Source: Anaerolineae bacterium (lineage in GTDB: Bacteria; Chloroflexota; Anaerolineae; Promineifilales; Promineifilaceae). From it: DNA of 64,000 nt. The notes below the pieces were generated by a model, which was given only the letters and a program-made list of their open reading frames with translations, had not been told where the DNA came from and searched no databases. Location: the NCBI GenBank assembly GCA_030425205.1, contig JAUIAP010000022.1, positions 1 to 64,000 on the forward strand, read 5' to 3'. Below are positions 1 through 7,250 of the stretch, piece after piece; positions within the stretch are counted from its first letter, which is position 1, and each line of letters begins with the position of its first letter. The translations under genes were made by a program, and so were the position numbers.

Positions 1-20
1 ATTATGGTATCTTTGCTCAT
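1..20 (-). CDS. 5' end of a gene running off the left edge
   Basis: Six codons (MSKDTI) are open to the window edge. The ATG at 20-18 is preceded on the minus strand by AAGGAG at 35-30 with a 9-nt spacer, a good ribosome binding site. It lies about 80 bases downstream of the YobI-like gene on the same strand, so the two are probably co-transcribed. Nothing can be said of the product. Confidence 0.35.
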
Positions 21-98
21 CAGCGTATTCTCCTTGGGGCTTCTTGACCCCGTTTTGGTTTGAACACCTGTGAGGATACGCTGCCTTTCTCTTTTTTC

Positions 99-1364
99 CT
101 AATCCACAACTTTTGATAATAACTCATCTTGGCTAAGATTTTCATCAAGGCTCTTTGAATATAGATGATACTCGTTCATTATGTTGTTTAGAAGTCTCAT
201 ATCATCAATAAAAAGAGAGATGTTATCAAGCAATTCGTCTGAAATATCGTAGGCGTTATTTTTTACAATCTTGGAGAGTTGCTCTATCGAGTTTGATGAA
301 TTGATTACAGGGATGATAGGTATTGTGAAATCAAAGAATTTTGTTCTATCATAACCTTGGAACATATCATCCCTAACGGCATATATAAAAGTGACATTCT
401 GCTTCACTTTCTTGGAATTATTAATGAGCAAATTTATCTCTCTCAGTTTAGTAAAGACTTCTGCCTGCTCAAATCTATCGAGATCCTCTATTACTACAAT
501 GTTGTAATTAGTCACCTCGAAGAAATACAAAATTTCATCGATATGTTTATTTAGGATTGACTTGCTGATTTGGGTATCAATTTCGATCTCGGCATTTTTA
601 AAACTTAACTTGCTTATGACAAATCCCTGTAGAAATCTTGTTGAACGAAAAATGATATAGAAAGCACCAAGTGCAGAAAGAAGCAAAGATACATAGTGTA
701 ACCACTCCTTAACTTGGATAGGGAGCGGCGTTATTCGTAAGATGTCAGTCAAAAAGTCTGGGAAAATTATATTTGTTAATGCAATAAGGAAGAGAGAGAT
801 TGCGCTTGTTAGGAAAACTAAACGCCAAAATCTGTGATTTTTAATTTTTTTGAATCTGGAGTCAGGAATGTTCTTATCTTCTTCAAAGTAGAATAATTGC
901 TGAAGGATGCTTAACTCGATCAATCTTAATGTTTCGTCAGCAGGCTTTTTGTTTGATTCTTTTGATGTTTTTGGTTCTTTTGATTCTTCAAATGTTGCCA
1001 AGGAGATATTTAGAAAACGATACTTTCTATTTCTGTTTCTCTTTTGAAATGTTTCAATGAAACTGCTTTTGCCAGAGCCGAAAGGGCCAGAAATAGCTAT
1101 ATTCTTGATTCTCTTTCCTTGCTGTAAAGCCCAATCTAGTGAATCAATATAATGCTCAATATTTTTAGCTTCATCGGTAGGGGATAGGGGATGATATGGA
1201 TTCAGATCAGATTTTTCTCTAGAGAGTTTGTCATAAATATATGGCATCCAATCAATGATCCTTTTCAATATGTTTAGAAGCATATCTTTCACAATGTTGT
1301 GCTCATCTAAGTTTTTCAGACTGCTAAAATCGAAGGCATTACAAAGTATTATTTTGCTGAGCAA
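99..1364 (-). CDS. YobI-like membrane-associated P-loop NTPase, short form
   Basis: The protein has a Walker A motif GPFGSGKS at about residues 93-100, preceded by the family-typical LSP...YIDSLDWAL segment, and a Walker B-like IVVIEDLDRF near residue 290. Between them lie two hydrophobic segments (about 180-205 and 220-245), so the ATPase is probably membrane-tethered. This arrangement matches the YobI branch of KAP/STAND-like NTPases. From memory, YobI proteins are much longer (over 1,000 residues), so this copy would lack most of the C-terminal part; it ends in a clean TAG. The start given is TTG; an ATG at 1283 (residue 28) is an alternative, and neither has a clear ribosome binding site. 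Proteins of this group are often found in mobile or defence regions. A role here is inference only. Confidence 0.6.
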   Translation of the reverse strand: MLSKIILCNAFDFSSLKNLDEHNIVKDMLLNILKRIIDWMPYIYDKLSREKSDLNPYHPLSPTDEAKNIEHYIDSLDWALQQGKRIKNIAISGPFGSGKSSFIETFQKRNRNRKYRFLNISLATFEESKEPKTSKESNKKPADETLRLIELSILQQLFYFEEDKNIPDSRFKKIKNHRFWRLVFLTSAISLFLIALTNIIFPDFLTDILRITPLPIQVKEWLHYVSLLLSALGAFYIIFRSTRFLQGFVISKLSFKNAEIEIDTQISKSILNKHIDEILYFFEVTNYNIVVIEDLDRFEQAEVFTKLREINLLINNSKKVKQNVTFIYAVRDDMFQGYDRTKFFDFTIPIIPVINSSNSIEQLSKIVKNNAYDISDELLDNISLFIDDMRLLNNIMNEYHLYSKSLDENLSQDELLSKVVD

Positions 1365-1606
1365 AGGTCGTACAAAGTTGCTTTAGCCACACGTCGTTTT
1401 CATGAATGCCTCAGCTTAAAGCCTCAGTTAGTTGGCGTATCTCTCAACTTAACCATTTTTGCGGAAAATACGACGAACTTTTGGGATAGCCCGCCGAACG
1501 CCGCAAATCTTAGATTTGACGACATCAACTTTATGCGTACTCAAGGTTTTTGTCAATCAGGGTTTTACGTAATCTTGCAGTCTTGGTCTGGATTTGGCGA
1601 TTATTA

Positions 1607-1894
1607 TCAAAATGAGTTCTTCAAATCTTTGTAAACTTCTTCTCTGTTTGCAATCACGCGAATTGCAATAAGATCATCCGAATGTTGGTAAATAATTCGG
1701 TACTCTACCCTATTTGCTTTTACTTTGAGCGAGTGAAAACTAGATAGTTTGCCTTTTAGTTGGTAGCCTAGCTCTGGATTTCCTGCTAAATCTTTGAGTT
1801 GTTTGATAATTCTTGACTGCGAATCCTTTGGTAGCTTTTTGAGATATTTTTGAGCTTTGGGGGCTACGATTATTCGATAGGTTTTTTTCGACAG
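1607..1894 (-). CDS. RelE/ParE-family toxin without a standard start codon
   Basis: Reading downstream of the antitoxin gene gives a 95-codon frame with clear RelE/ParE features: YRIIVAPKAQKYLKKL at the N-terminus, a central GNPELGYQLKGKL segment, and the C-terminal strand pattern YRIIYQHSDDLIAIRVIANREEVY. RelE toxins cleave mRNA at the ribosome and are neutralised by the partner antitoxin. The open frame holds no ATG, GTG or TTG before the conserved part; the first plausible initiator is CTG at 1894, five bases after the antitoxin stop. Translation may be coupled through a weak start, or the start may have been lost, leaving a silent toxin. The sequence itself shows no frameshift or internal stop. 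Confidence 0.75.
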   Translation of the reverse strand: MSKKTYRIIVAPKAQKYLKKLPKDSQSRIIKQLKDLAGNPELGYQLKGKLSSFHSLKVKANRVEYRIIYQHSDDLIAIRVIANREEVYKDLKNSF

Positions 1895-1899
1895 AAACG

Positions 1900-2220
1900 C
1901 TAGTCCAGCAAGTTTTCGAGAGCAACATAGTTGCTCAAATCAACCTCTTTTGACTCTCCTAATAGATCTTTTGAAAGTTCCTTATTTGTCAGTATCGCCA
2001 GCGTATCCGCCATCGCATCATCGTATTCAATAATTCGATCAATGGCAGCGTTCCATGATTTCATTGAGGCAATTTCATTTTCACCAACTAGCCAAGCCAT
2101 AGGCTTGTTTTTGCGTGCAATTTGAAAGCGTTTGTTTTGATAGAAACTGAGTTCAAGCAGTTCGCCAAAACGATTTCTTGCATCAAGAGCTTGGATTTTT
2201 ACCGTCTGTTTCTTATTCAT
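1900..2220 (-). CDS. Type II antitoxin, Phd/YefM-like
   Basis: A 106-residue acidic protein lies directly upstream of the RelE-like toxin. The N-terminal half (VKIQALDARNRFGELLELSF, then RFQIARKNKPMAWLV) matches the DNA-binding fold of Phd/YefM antitoxins, where a short start strand, an R-x-x-F/L-x-x-L helix and a K/R-P-x-A-x-L-V strand are typical. The C-terminal half is acidic and probably unstructured, the part that usually wraps the toxin. Such antitoxins repress their own operon together with the toxin; an AT-rich stretch at 2221-2245 could hold the promoter and operator. The pair probably stabilises the element. Confidence 0.7.
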   Translation of the reverse strand: MNKKQTVKIQALDARNRFGELLELSFYQNKRFQIARKNKPMAWLVGENEIASMKSWNAAIDRIIEYDDAMADTLAILTNKELSKDLLGESKEVDLSNYVALENLLD

Positions 2221-2600
2221 GTACCATGTATAACATAGTTAGGGTCCTTATGTAAACTACCCAAACTGCAAGAGATAGGTCAACTACCACTATCAAAGAC
2301 GGCAGTTATTACACCTATCCCACTTTTTTTCGGCCGACTCTTCGTGCTACTCTTAATTCAAGTGTTTTGCTGCGTTCCACTGAACGCAGATAGTTAGCTT
2401 GACTTGGCAACGACCGAGTTCATATTTGCACGTTAAAAACCAAAATCACCGGAGGTGTCTGAATGAGTAAATGATTTCCCCTTTTTCCACGTACTGTTCG
2501 TCCTAGATGGCCTTAGTTTGTATCAAGGTCAATATCGCTTATGGTGAAGTAACACAAAACCCGCTTGAAGAAGGTCGCCAAACACAGCTTCAAACGGGTA
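2221..2600. promoter_or_regulatory. Divergent intergenic region with a three-codon ORF
   Basis: The region separates the toxin-antitoxin operon (minus) from the sigma-like gene (plus). It contains a strong ribosome binding site (GGAGGTG, 2454-2460) followed by ATG AGT AAA TGA at 2463-2474, a three-codon ORF. A second short frame (ATG at 2471, 11 codons) overlaps its stop. A TCGGCCGA octamer lies at 2330, one of only two in the element. The miniature ORF could be a leader that controls the gene downstream; that is inference. Confidence 0.35.
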
Positions 2601-4475
2601 ATGGATAAAATCATGACCAGTTTATCACCTACTTTAGAACGCTCGCAAGAGCAGATTACGTTTTGGGATGACTTTGATGAAATTGACGCACTTGCAAAAA
2701 CGCTTGCAAGAAAAACAACGCGCCAATTCAATTTACGACAAGTCACATTTATTGAAGTATTGGATGATTTAGTACAAGAAGCATGGAGTATCCTTTTGGA
2801 GCATCGAACCGATAACAGTCTTACAAAAGGGCAGATAATATCTCGCGTTCTTTGGAGGCTTGGGGATTATATACGAACACAGGTCTTTGAATGGGACAAG
2901 AATTACCGTAGTGATCGCCCTAACCTGATTCGTTGGGAAGTTGCAAAAGAGTATCAATTCCGAGATGAACAGGGACGCTCTACATTTGAGGCAGCAATTG
3001 AACAATCACTGTTAGAACAGCCTCCTCGTAATGTATGTGCATCTTTAGATGAAGAAATTTCTCACATCGGTCAACCTGATTTAACTGAGGACGAGGTAGT
3101 TCAACAGTTCTTTCAGAATTGGTCAGGGAGTGATTTTCTATTCCATCAGGTAAAACGTGGTGAACAGATTAACCCTCATCATCCACAGCTTGAGCGTGCC
3201 TTTTACCAACTTTTTTGCGCGGAGCAGTTGTTGCGAATGCCGTCACATAAGTTGCATCTTGATGTAAAACGTATCCGTGCCTATATTATGATGCGTCGAG
3301 TGCAGGGGGAAACCAATGTAAACATTGGTGCAGAAATTGGCATGACATCCAAAGATGTAGGTATGCACGTTTTTGCGTCTCGCAAAGTAATTATTCGCTG
3401 GCTCCAAATTGACCAGTTTGAGCAAAAGAAAGCCCTGATGCAAATGTATCAAAGGCACTCAACAATTGAGCGAGCGAGCTTACCTTATACGAATAGGCGT
3501 GATGAATATATCCACCCACATGATATGGCAAGACTTGATCGTATGGCAGATATTATGCTTCGCAAGGTTAGGCATTCGCTTTATTGCGATAGACATGAAT
3601 GGGGGCGTTTGTATGACGAACTCAAGCAAGTAGCCTTGTTACATTTAGTTACGCATTGCAGTAACGGTAAATATGCTGGCTATGCCTATCGTGCGGCGTA
3701 CCGAGAAGTATTGAGTTTTGTATTTTTCCAAGTATGGCAAAAAGACCCACGCTTTAATCGTGAACGAGATAAACACCTCGCACTAGATGTAGAGTTGGAA
3801 AACATTGACGAGTTTGATCGGGGCGAGAACAGTCGTCGGCTCCCTGCGCCACTAATAGTTATCTCTCCAGAAGAACAAATCATCAGTGATGAAAGGGCTA
3901 ATCAACGAGATCGTTATTGGCAAAAGGTCGAGCAGGAGATCTGCGACATATTGCTGGCGATGCTGGAAATCAAATCTCAGCGAAGTCGAGTAAGCATACC
4001 AATACAGGCCAAGTGCTTTTGTCTTCGATTACGGTTTGGGTACACCAAAACCGAGATCGGTGACTGTCTGAATATCCCTGCATCTACAGCTTCATCGCAT
4101 TTGAGAAATTCGCGTCAACAAATATGTAAGTTTCTTGATTTGTCCCAAAGTGAACAGGCAGCACGTTTACTTTATGCGTATTTCGATCAAGAAAGCATTG
4201 AAGACATTCCAGAATGTCAACTGCAAACGCTTTCTCGTTCGTTACACATTCGGATTGATGGAACAGCTTGGATTCTGACTAAAAGGTGTCAGGGAAAAAG
4301 AAGAGAGGTGTATTTACACGCTACATTCTCAAGGAAATCAGTCGGTACTGGCAAAAGAGTTACACCGAAAATCTATGTCGGTCGTCCCGAGCTGATGTCA
4401 CATGACCTTGTTCGCGCTGCGGCCATCAGGCTATCAGCAAAGCACTCAATAAATACAGCATTGAAATATCACTAA
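2601..4475 (+). CDS. Tandem sigma-70-like protein with two region-2/region-4 units
   Basis: The protein (about 624 residues) contains two sigma-factor-like halves. Half one has a region-2-like DDLVQEAWSILLEH near residue 55 and a region-4-like HTH around GETNVNIGAEIGMTSKDVG near 280. Half two has a region-2-like segment (about 330-390) and, after the typical SPEEQ linker, an HTH FGYTKTEIGDCLNIPASTASSHLRNSRQQI near 480-515. The last ~80 residues are basic and strand-rich (YLHATFSRKSVGTGKRVTPKIYVG) and resemble a small DNA-binding domain. I know no named family with this exact layout. It may direct RNA polymerase to element promoters or act as a plain DNA-binding regulator. The start is uncertain: ATG 2601, ATG 2613 and TTG 2565 are all possible. 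A terminator follows at 4502. Confidence 0.6.
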   Translation: MDKIMTSLSPTLERSQEQITFWDDFDEIDALAKTLARKTTRQFNLRQVTFIEVLDDLVQEAWSILLEHRTDNSLTKGQIISRVLWRLGDYIRTQVFEWDKNYRSDRPNLIRWEVAKEYQFRDEQGRSTFEAAIEQSLLEQPPRNVCASLDEEISHIGQPDLTEDEVVQQFFQNWSGSDFLFHQVKRGEQINPHHPQLERAFYQLFCAEQLLRMPSHKLHLDVKRIRAYIMMRRVQGETNVNIGAEIGMTSKDVGMHVFASRKVIIRWLQIDQFEQKKALMQMYQRHSTIERASLPYTNRRDEYIHPHDMARLDRMADIMLRKVRHSLYCDRHEWGRLYDELKQVALLHLVTHCSNGKYAGYAYRAAYREVLSFVFFQVWQKDPRFNRERDKHLALDVELENIDEFDRGENSRRLPAPLIVISPEEQIISDERANQRDRYWQKVEQEICDILLAMLEIKSQRSRVSIPIQAKCFCLRLRFGYTKTEIGDCLNIPASTASSHLRNSRQQICKFLDLSQSEQAARLLYAYFDQESIEDIPECQLQTLSRSLHIRIDGTAWILTKRCQGKRREVYLHATFSRKSVGTGKRVTPKIYVGRPELMSHDLVRAAAIRLSAKHSINTALKYH

Positions 4476-4501
4476 AACATCTGGTGATTTCCATGCGATA
4501 T

Positions 4502-4548
4502 AGGCCGTCAATCTCTATAAACTTTGAGGTTGGCGGCCTTTAACTTTT
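4502..4548 (+). terminator. Rho-independent terminator of the sigma-like gene
   Basis: An imperfect stem pairs AGGCCGTCAATCTC (4502-4515) with GAGGTTGGCGGCCT (4526-4539), followed by a T-rich tail (TTTAACTTTT). Confidence 0.75.
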
Positions 4549-4587
4549 GAAGATTTCTAATCAAATGTGGCAGTTAAACGTAAATGC

Positions 4588-4797
4588 GGTCATAAAGGCT
4601 TCGTGGCGCGACATTCCCCGCTGCCACTTCGCAAAAAACTATTCCCTTCCCGTTTGTCTATCACAGAATTGTTGTTCGCCCGCCCTGCCCACACTACGCA
4701 GAAAGGTTCGCCTTGTCTACAGGATTTGCTAGCGCAACCCTTTGACGGGCAAACAAACCGCGTGCGTGGTCTAGGGCTTTATTGCCGCCAGTGTAAG
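4588..4797. repeat. Direct repeat copy 1 (about 210 bp)
   Basis: This stretch recurs at 5238-5445 in the same orientation, with high similarity by eye. Shared blocks include GCTTCGTGGCGCGACATTCC, ACTATTCCCTTCC, ACAGGATTTG/GCAGGATTTG and GGGCAAACAAACCGC, ending in GCGTGGTCTAGGGCTT. It contains inverted parts (GGTTCGCC against GGGCAAACAAACC) that could fold. The two copies bracket the small gene at 4837-5163. The nature of the repeat is unknown. Confidence 0.75.
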
Positions 4798-4836
4798 CGT
4801 AGGAATAGTTACGATTAAGTTGTCCTGAATTTGGGA

Positions 4837-5163
4837 TTATCGTTTTAGCGAGACAAGTTTTGCTTCGATGCTATCGACACGTTTTTCCAACGTGTCGTAT
4901 GTATCTTCTGTCACAAGACCATTGGCATAACTATCACCGAGAAATTTGTAGAGTTCATCAAATTTAGCGTTCATCAAGTCAGCCATACGTCGTTCGGATT
5001 CAAAAACAACGTTTCTAATACTGCCATCAACATATGCTTTCAACCGACCCTCTGAGGTATCTATTGAACCATCGACGTATGCTTTTAACCGATCTTCTGA
5101 GGCAGAAACAGCCGTGTTGATCGCGTCTACAATAAATTCTTTGTCATTTTGATCTAGTGCCAT
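4837..5163 (-). CDS. Small coiled-coil protein with an internal tandem repeat
   Basis: A 108-residue acidic, mostly helical protein, taking the start at MALDQNDKEF. Residues about 20-55 contain a tandem duplication (EDRLKAYVDGSID then EGRLKAYVDGSIR), followed by a helix with heptad spacing and a C-terminal helix (TYDTLEKRVDSIEAKL) that looks coiled-coil. I do not recognise a family; similar short coiled-coil proteins are common hypotheticals. It lies alone, opposite in direction to its upstream neighbour, and is bracketed by two copies of a ~210-bp direct repeat, so it may have moved as a cassette. A frame extending 13 codons further upstream is open but has no better start. Confidence 0.5.
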   Translation of the reverse strand: MALDQNDKEFIVDAINTAVSASEDRLKAYVDGSIDTSEGRLKAYVDGSIRNVVFESERRMADLMNAKFDELYKFLGDSYANGLVTEDTYDTLEKRVDSIEAKLVSLKR

Positions 5164-5237
5164 TTTTTTATTACAACATATATTGACCTGTGAACGAAGC
5201 AAAGATAATTGTGAATTGTTATTTTCCCACTAGAAAT

Positions 5238-5445
5238 GGTCATAGGAGCTTCGTGGCGCGACATTCCCTGCTGCGACTTCGCAAACTATTCCCTTCCTAC
5301 TATCCAAATACAGTGCAGTTTTTGATCCGCCCTGACCACACGGCGCGGAAAGGAAAGGTTTGCCTCGTTGCAGGATTTGTTTCGCAACCCTTTAACGGGC
5401 AAACAAACCGCTTGCGTGGTCTAGGGCTTACTTGTAGAATGTGAG
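5238..5445. repeat. Direct repeat copy 2 (about 210 bp)
   Basis: Second copy of the repeat at 4588-4797, same orientation, 650 bases downstream. It folds better than copy 1: GGTTTGCC (about 5358) faces GGGCAAACAAACC (5397-5409), and GTTGC/GCAAC nest inside. Both copies contain a matching open frame of about 70 codons (FVARHS...GQTNR.RGLGL), but the similarity is equally good at DNA level, so coding is not established. Confidence 0.7.
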
Positions 5446-5610
5446 TACAGACTGTGTTGTTTCACCGCTTGAGGCTTCCTTGCAGTCAGCCTGCGCTGCT
5501 TACGATCTATTTGAACACATAACGCGACTGGACGGATAAGGAACGCTGCGCGGCATTCCCCCCCCCCTTTTCCCAAGCAGCAAAAGAAACGCATGGGTGC
5601 GATCATTCTT
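5446..5610. other. Non-coding stretch with a C10 tract
   Basis: No gene is visible here. A run of ten C residues at 5558-5567 follows CGGCATTC, which echoes the GCGCGACATTCC block of the nearby repeats, so this may be a degraded third copy. Confidence 0.3.
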
Positions 5611-6084
5611 TCAACTCATTTCGTTAGAAATCTTGTTGCGAAGCAACGGCTTTGGTTCTTTTTGCCGCTCAAAAGAACATAGACTTTTGAAATTCTGTGG
5701 TTCTTTGTCCGCTACCGCTTTTTCTTTTTCAATGAACCAACCTGCCATTTTGTAAATGCCTTTTTGTTGTATTTCTGAAACAGTACGTTCGGCAAGCCCA
5801 AAATGATCGGCAACTTCACTTAATTTCATACCCGCCCAAAACCGCGATTGAATAATTGCTTCCTCTTGCGAACTGCCTAGTGCGACTAGACTGACTAAAT
5901 TTTCCATGAAGGTACATAATGCTTCAGGAAGTGAGTTTGTTTGGCTAGACTCAACATAAATTGCATAAACTAAACGACTTGTAATTAATGGTGAGCCACG
6001 TAACGCAATAGGATTATTTAAGTTCTTCAAAACATGCGAAATTTCCTTGTACTTAATCTCATAAGCATCATCATATTCTGACAT
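5611..6084 (-). CDS. HTH protein resembling sigma-70 region 4
   Basis: The start MSEYDDAYEI at 6084 is supported by CGGAG nine bases upstream, giving 157 residues. Around residues 80-120 there is a helix-turn-helix (GMKLSEVADHFGLAERTVSEIQ) preceded by GSSQEEAIIQSRFWA, the layout of sigma region 4 or a LuxR/terminase-type HTH. The C-terminus is lysine-rich. It lies 56 bases downstream of the DUF218 gene on the same strand, so the two probably form one transcript. It may be a DNA-binding regulator of the element. No enzymatic motif is seen. Confidence 0.5.
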   Translation of the reverse strand: MSEYDDAYEIKYKEISHVLKNLNNPIALRGSPLITSRLVYAIYVESSQTNSLPEALCTFMENLVSLVALGSSQEEAIIQSRFWAGMKLSEVADHFGLAERTVSEIQQKGIYKMAGWFIEKEKAVADKEPQNFKSLCSFERQKEPKPLLRNKISNEMS

Positions 6085-6140
6085 ACTATGCACTCCGATG
6101 AGCAGCGGGTCATCCCCGCTGCCCAAGTTAAGGCTCACAG

Positions 6141-7034
6141 TTACAAACCTGTACAACAAAAATACGCTATCTTCCGATATTCTGAGAGGCACAGCTTGAT
6201 GTAATCAACGTAAGGTATGCACTCATTTGGCAAGTACATACCATCTTCCTTAGCTGGAAAACAAAGTACATTCCACCAAATTCGACGTTTCGCCAACTCG
6301 GTTTTTACAAGCAGGTAAAAGCGTGCCATATGGCTAGCTGATGTTACAAGCACCACCGTTATACTACGACTGTTCTTCTCTTGTAAGATTTTCTCGATTA
6401 GGTCAATCGAGAACTCTACGTTCTGCACAGTATTTGTCGCCAGTTGCTCACGAGCAATCAAGCGATCAGGTACTCCTTTTGAGATTAGATAGGCAGCATA
6501 TCTATCTGCTTCTGTCTCTACGATTTTCATTGAAGGCAGTTCGCGTTGAGGCGCGCGTCCCGATACAACAATGTTTGCACAACGATTTCCCTGACACCAA
6601 ACCTCATATGCAGCTTTCGGCCGTTCCAATGAATGACCACCAGCTACGAAGATGGCATCTGCATGATTACTGAAGGGGTTGAAACTTCTGTATTGCACCA
6701 TCAACCCTTCAACCATCAACAGCAAAAGGTGTTCAACTCTATCTCGTACATCCTCGTCGTCACAGTAAGCGCGTATGATTCCATTGCTTAGTCGATGTTC
6801 GAAATCTTGGTTTTTCCACTGTTTCATCATTTCCTCATTGGGATAAACTTGAAACTCGTTGAAATCAATCAACTTCGACAAACTAGTTACTGGTTTGAAG
6901 ATGTCTTTTGGTAAAAGACTTGTGCGAGTTTCAAAATCGAGAATATCCATGTCACTGGGACTTGGATGAGTTCGATATACAACTTCCCCACTATGTAATT
7001 CGGTCAAGCGAGTATTATCAATGATCTTGTACAT
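6141..7034 (-). CDS. YdcF/SanA-like DUF218 family protein
   Basis: A 297-residue protein with a DUF218 core from about residue 125: IFVAGGHSLERPKAAYEVW, the strand NIVVSGRAPQ, the acidic helix ETEADRYAAYLISKGVP, the LATNTVQNVEFS segment, and VTSASHMARF near 235. These match the nucleotide-binding-like fold of YdcF/ElyC proteins; YdcF binds S-adenosylmethionine, but the family reaction is not settled. Unlike envelope members it has no N-terminal membrane segment; residues 1-120 are a charged extra domain. ATG 7034 has TGGAG five bases upstream. It is the promoter-proximal gene of a pair with the HTH gene at 5611. Confidence 0.7.
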   Translation of the reverse strand: MYKIIDNTRLTELHSGEVVYRTHPSPSDMDILDFETRTSLLPKDIFKPVTSLSKLIDFNEFQVYPNEEMMKQWKNQDFEHRLSNGIIRAYCDDEDVRDRVEHLLLLMVEGLMVQYRSFNPFSNHADAIFVAGGHSLERPKAAYEVWCQGNRCANIVVSGRAPQRELPSMKIVETEADRYAAYLISKGVPDRLIAREQLATNTVQNVEFSIDLIEKILQEKNSRSITVVLVTSASHMARFYLLVKTELAKRRIWWNVLCFPAKEDGMYLPNECIPYVDYIKLCLSEYRKIAYFCCTGL

Positions 7035-7109
7035 TGATTCTCCATTGACAGGCAGAATTGCATGTGCAATAAAGCCATGTCCTGACTATTTGATTGATTT
7101 TCTACACAT

Positions 7110-7200
7110 GGGGGTGCTATACTGAGCAAGGAATCGCTATTTTCGGATAGCACCCATAAGGGCAACAAGATCTGTTCTAGAGATTTTGTTGCCTTTCCAC
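7110..7200. promoter_or_regulatory. Two hairpins between the DUF218 and HTH-PLD genes
   Basis: One potential stem pairs GGGTGCTAT (7112-7120) with ATAGCACCC (about 7147-7155). A second pairs AAGGGCAACAAGATCT (about 7159-7174) with AGAGATTTTGTTGCCTTT (about 7180-7197). No T-run follows on the minus strand, so the second could be a terminator of weak type or an RNA processing site downstream of the gene ending at 7251. Confidence 0.4.
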
Positions 7201-7250
7201 TTATTTGCTGTGGACTTTGATTTATTCCTTATTGTTACTACCTCCTTTCT

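Noticed and set aside
1740..1928. A 62-codon frame overlapping the toxin region
   Set aside because: It is out of frame with the clear RelE-type protein and has no family features.
4567..5444. Two short plus-strand ORFs within the 210-bp repeats as protein genes
   Set aside because: They resemble each other, but no more than the DNA repeat itself does; no ribosome binding sites are seen.
4588..5445. Integron attC sites around the small gene
   Set aside because: The repeats are too long and lack convincing R-core (GTTRRRY) sites; no integron integrase is seen.
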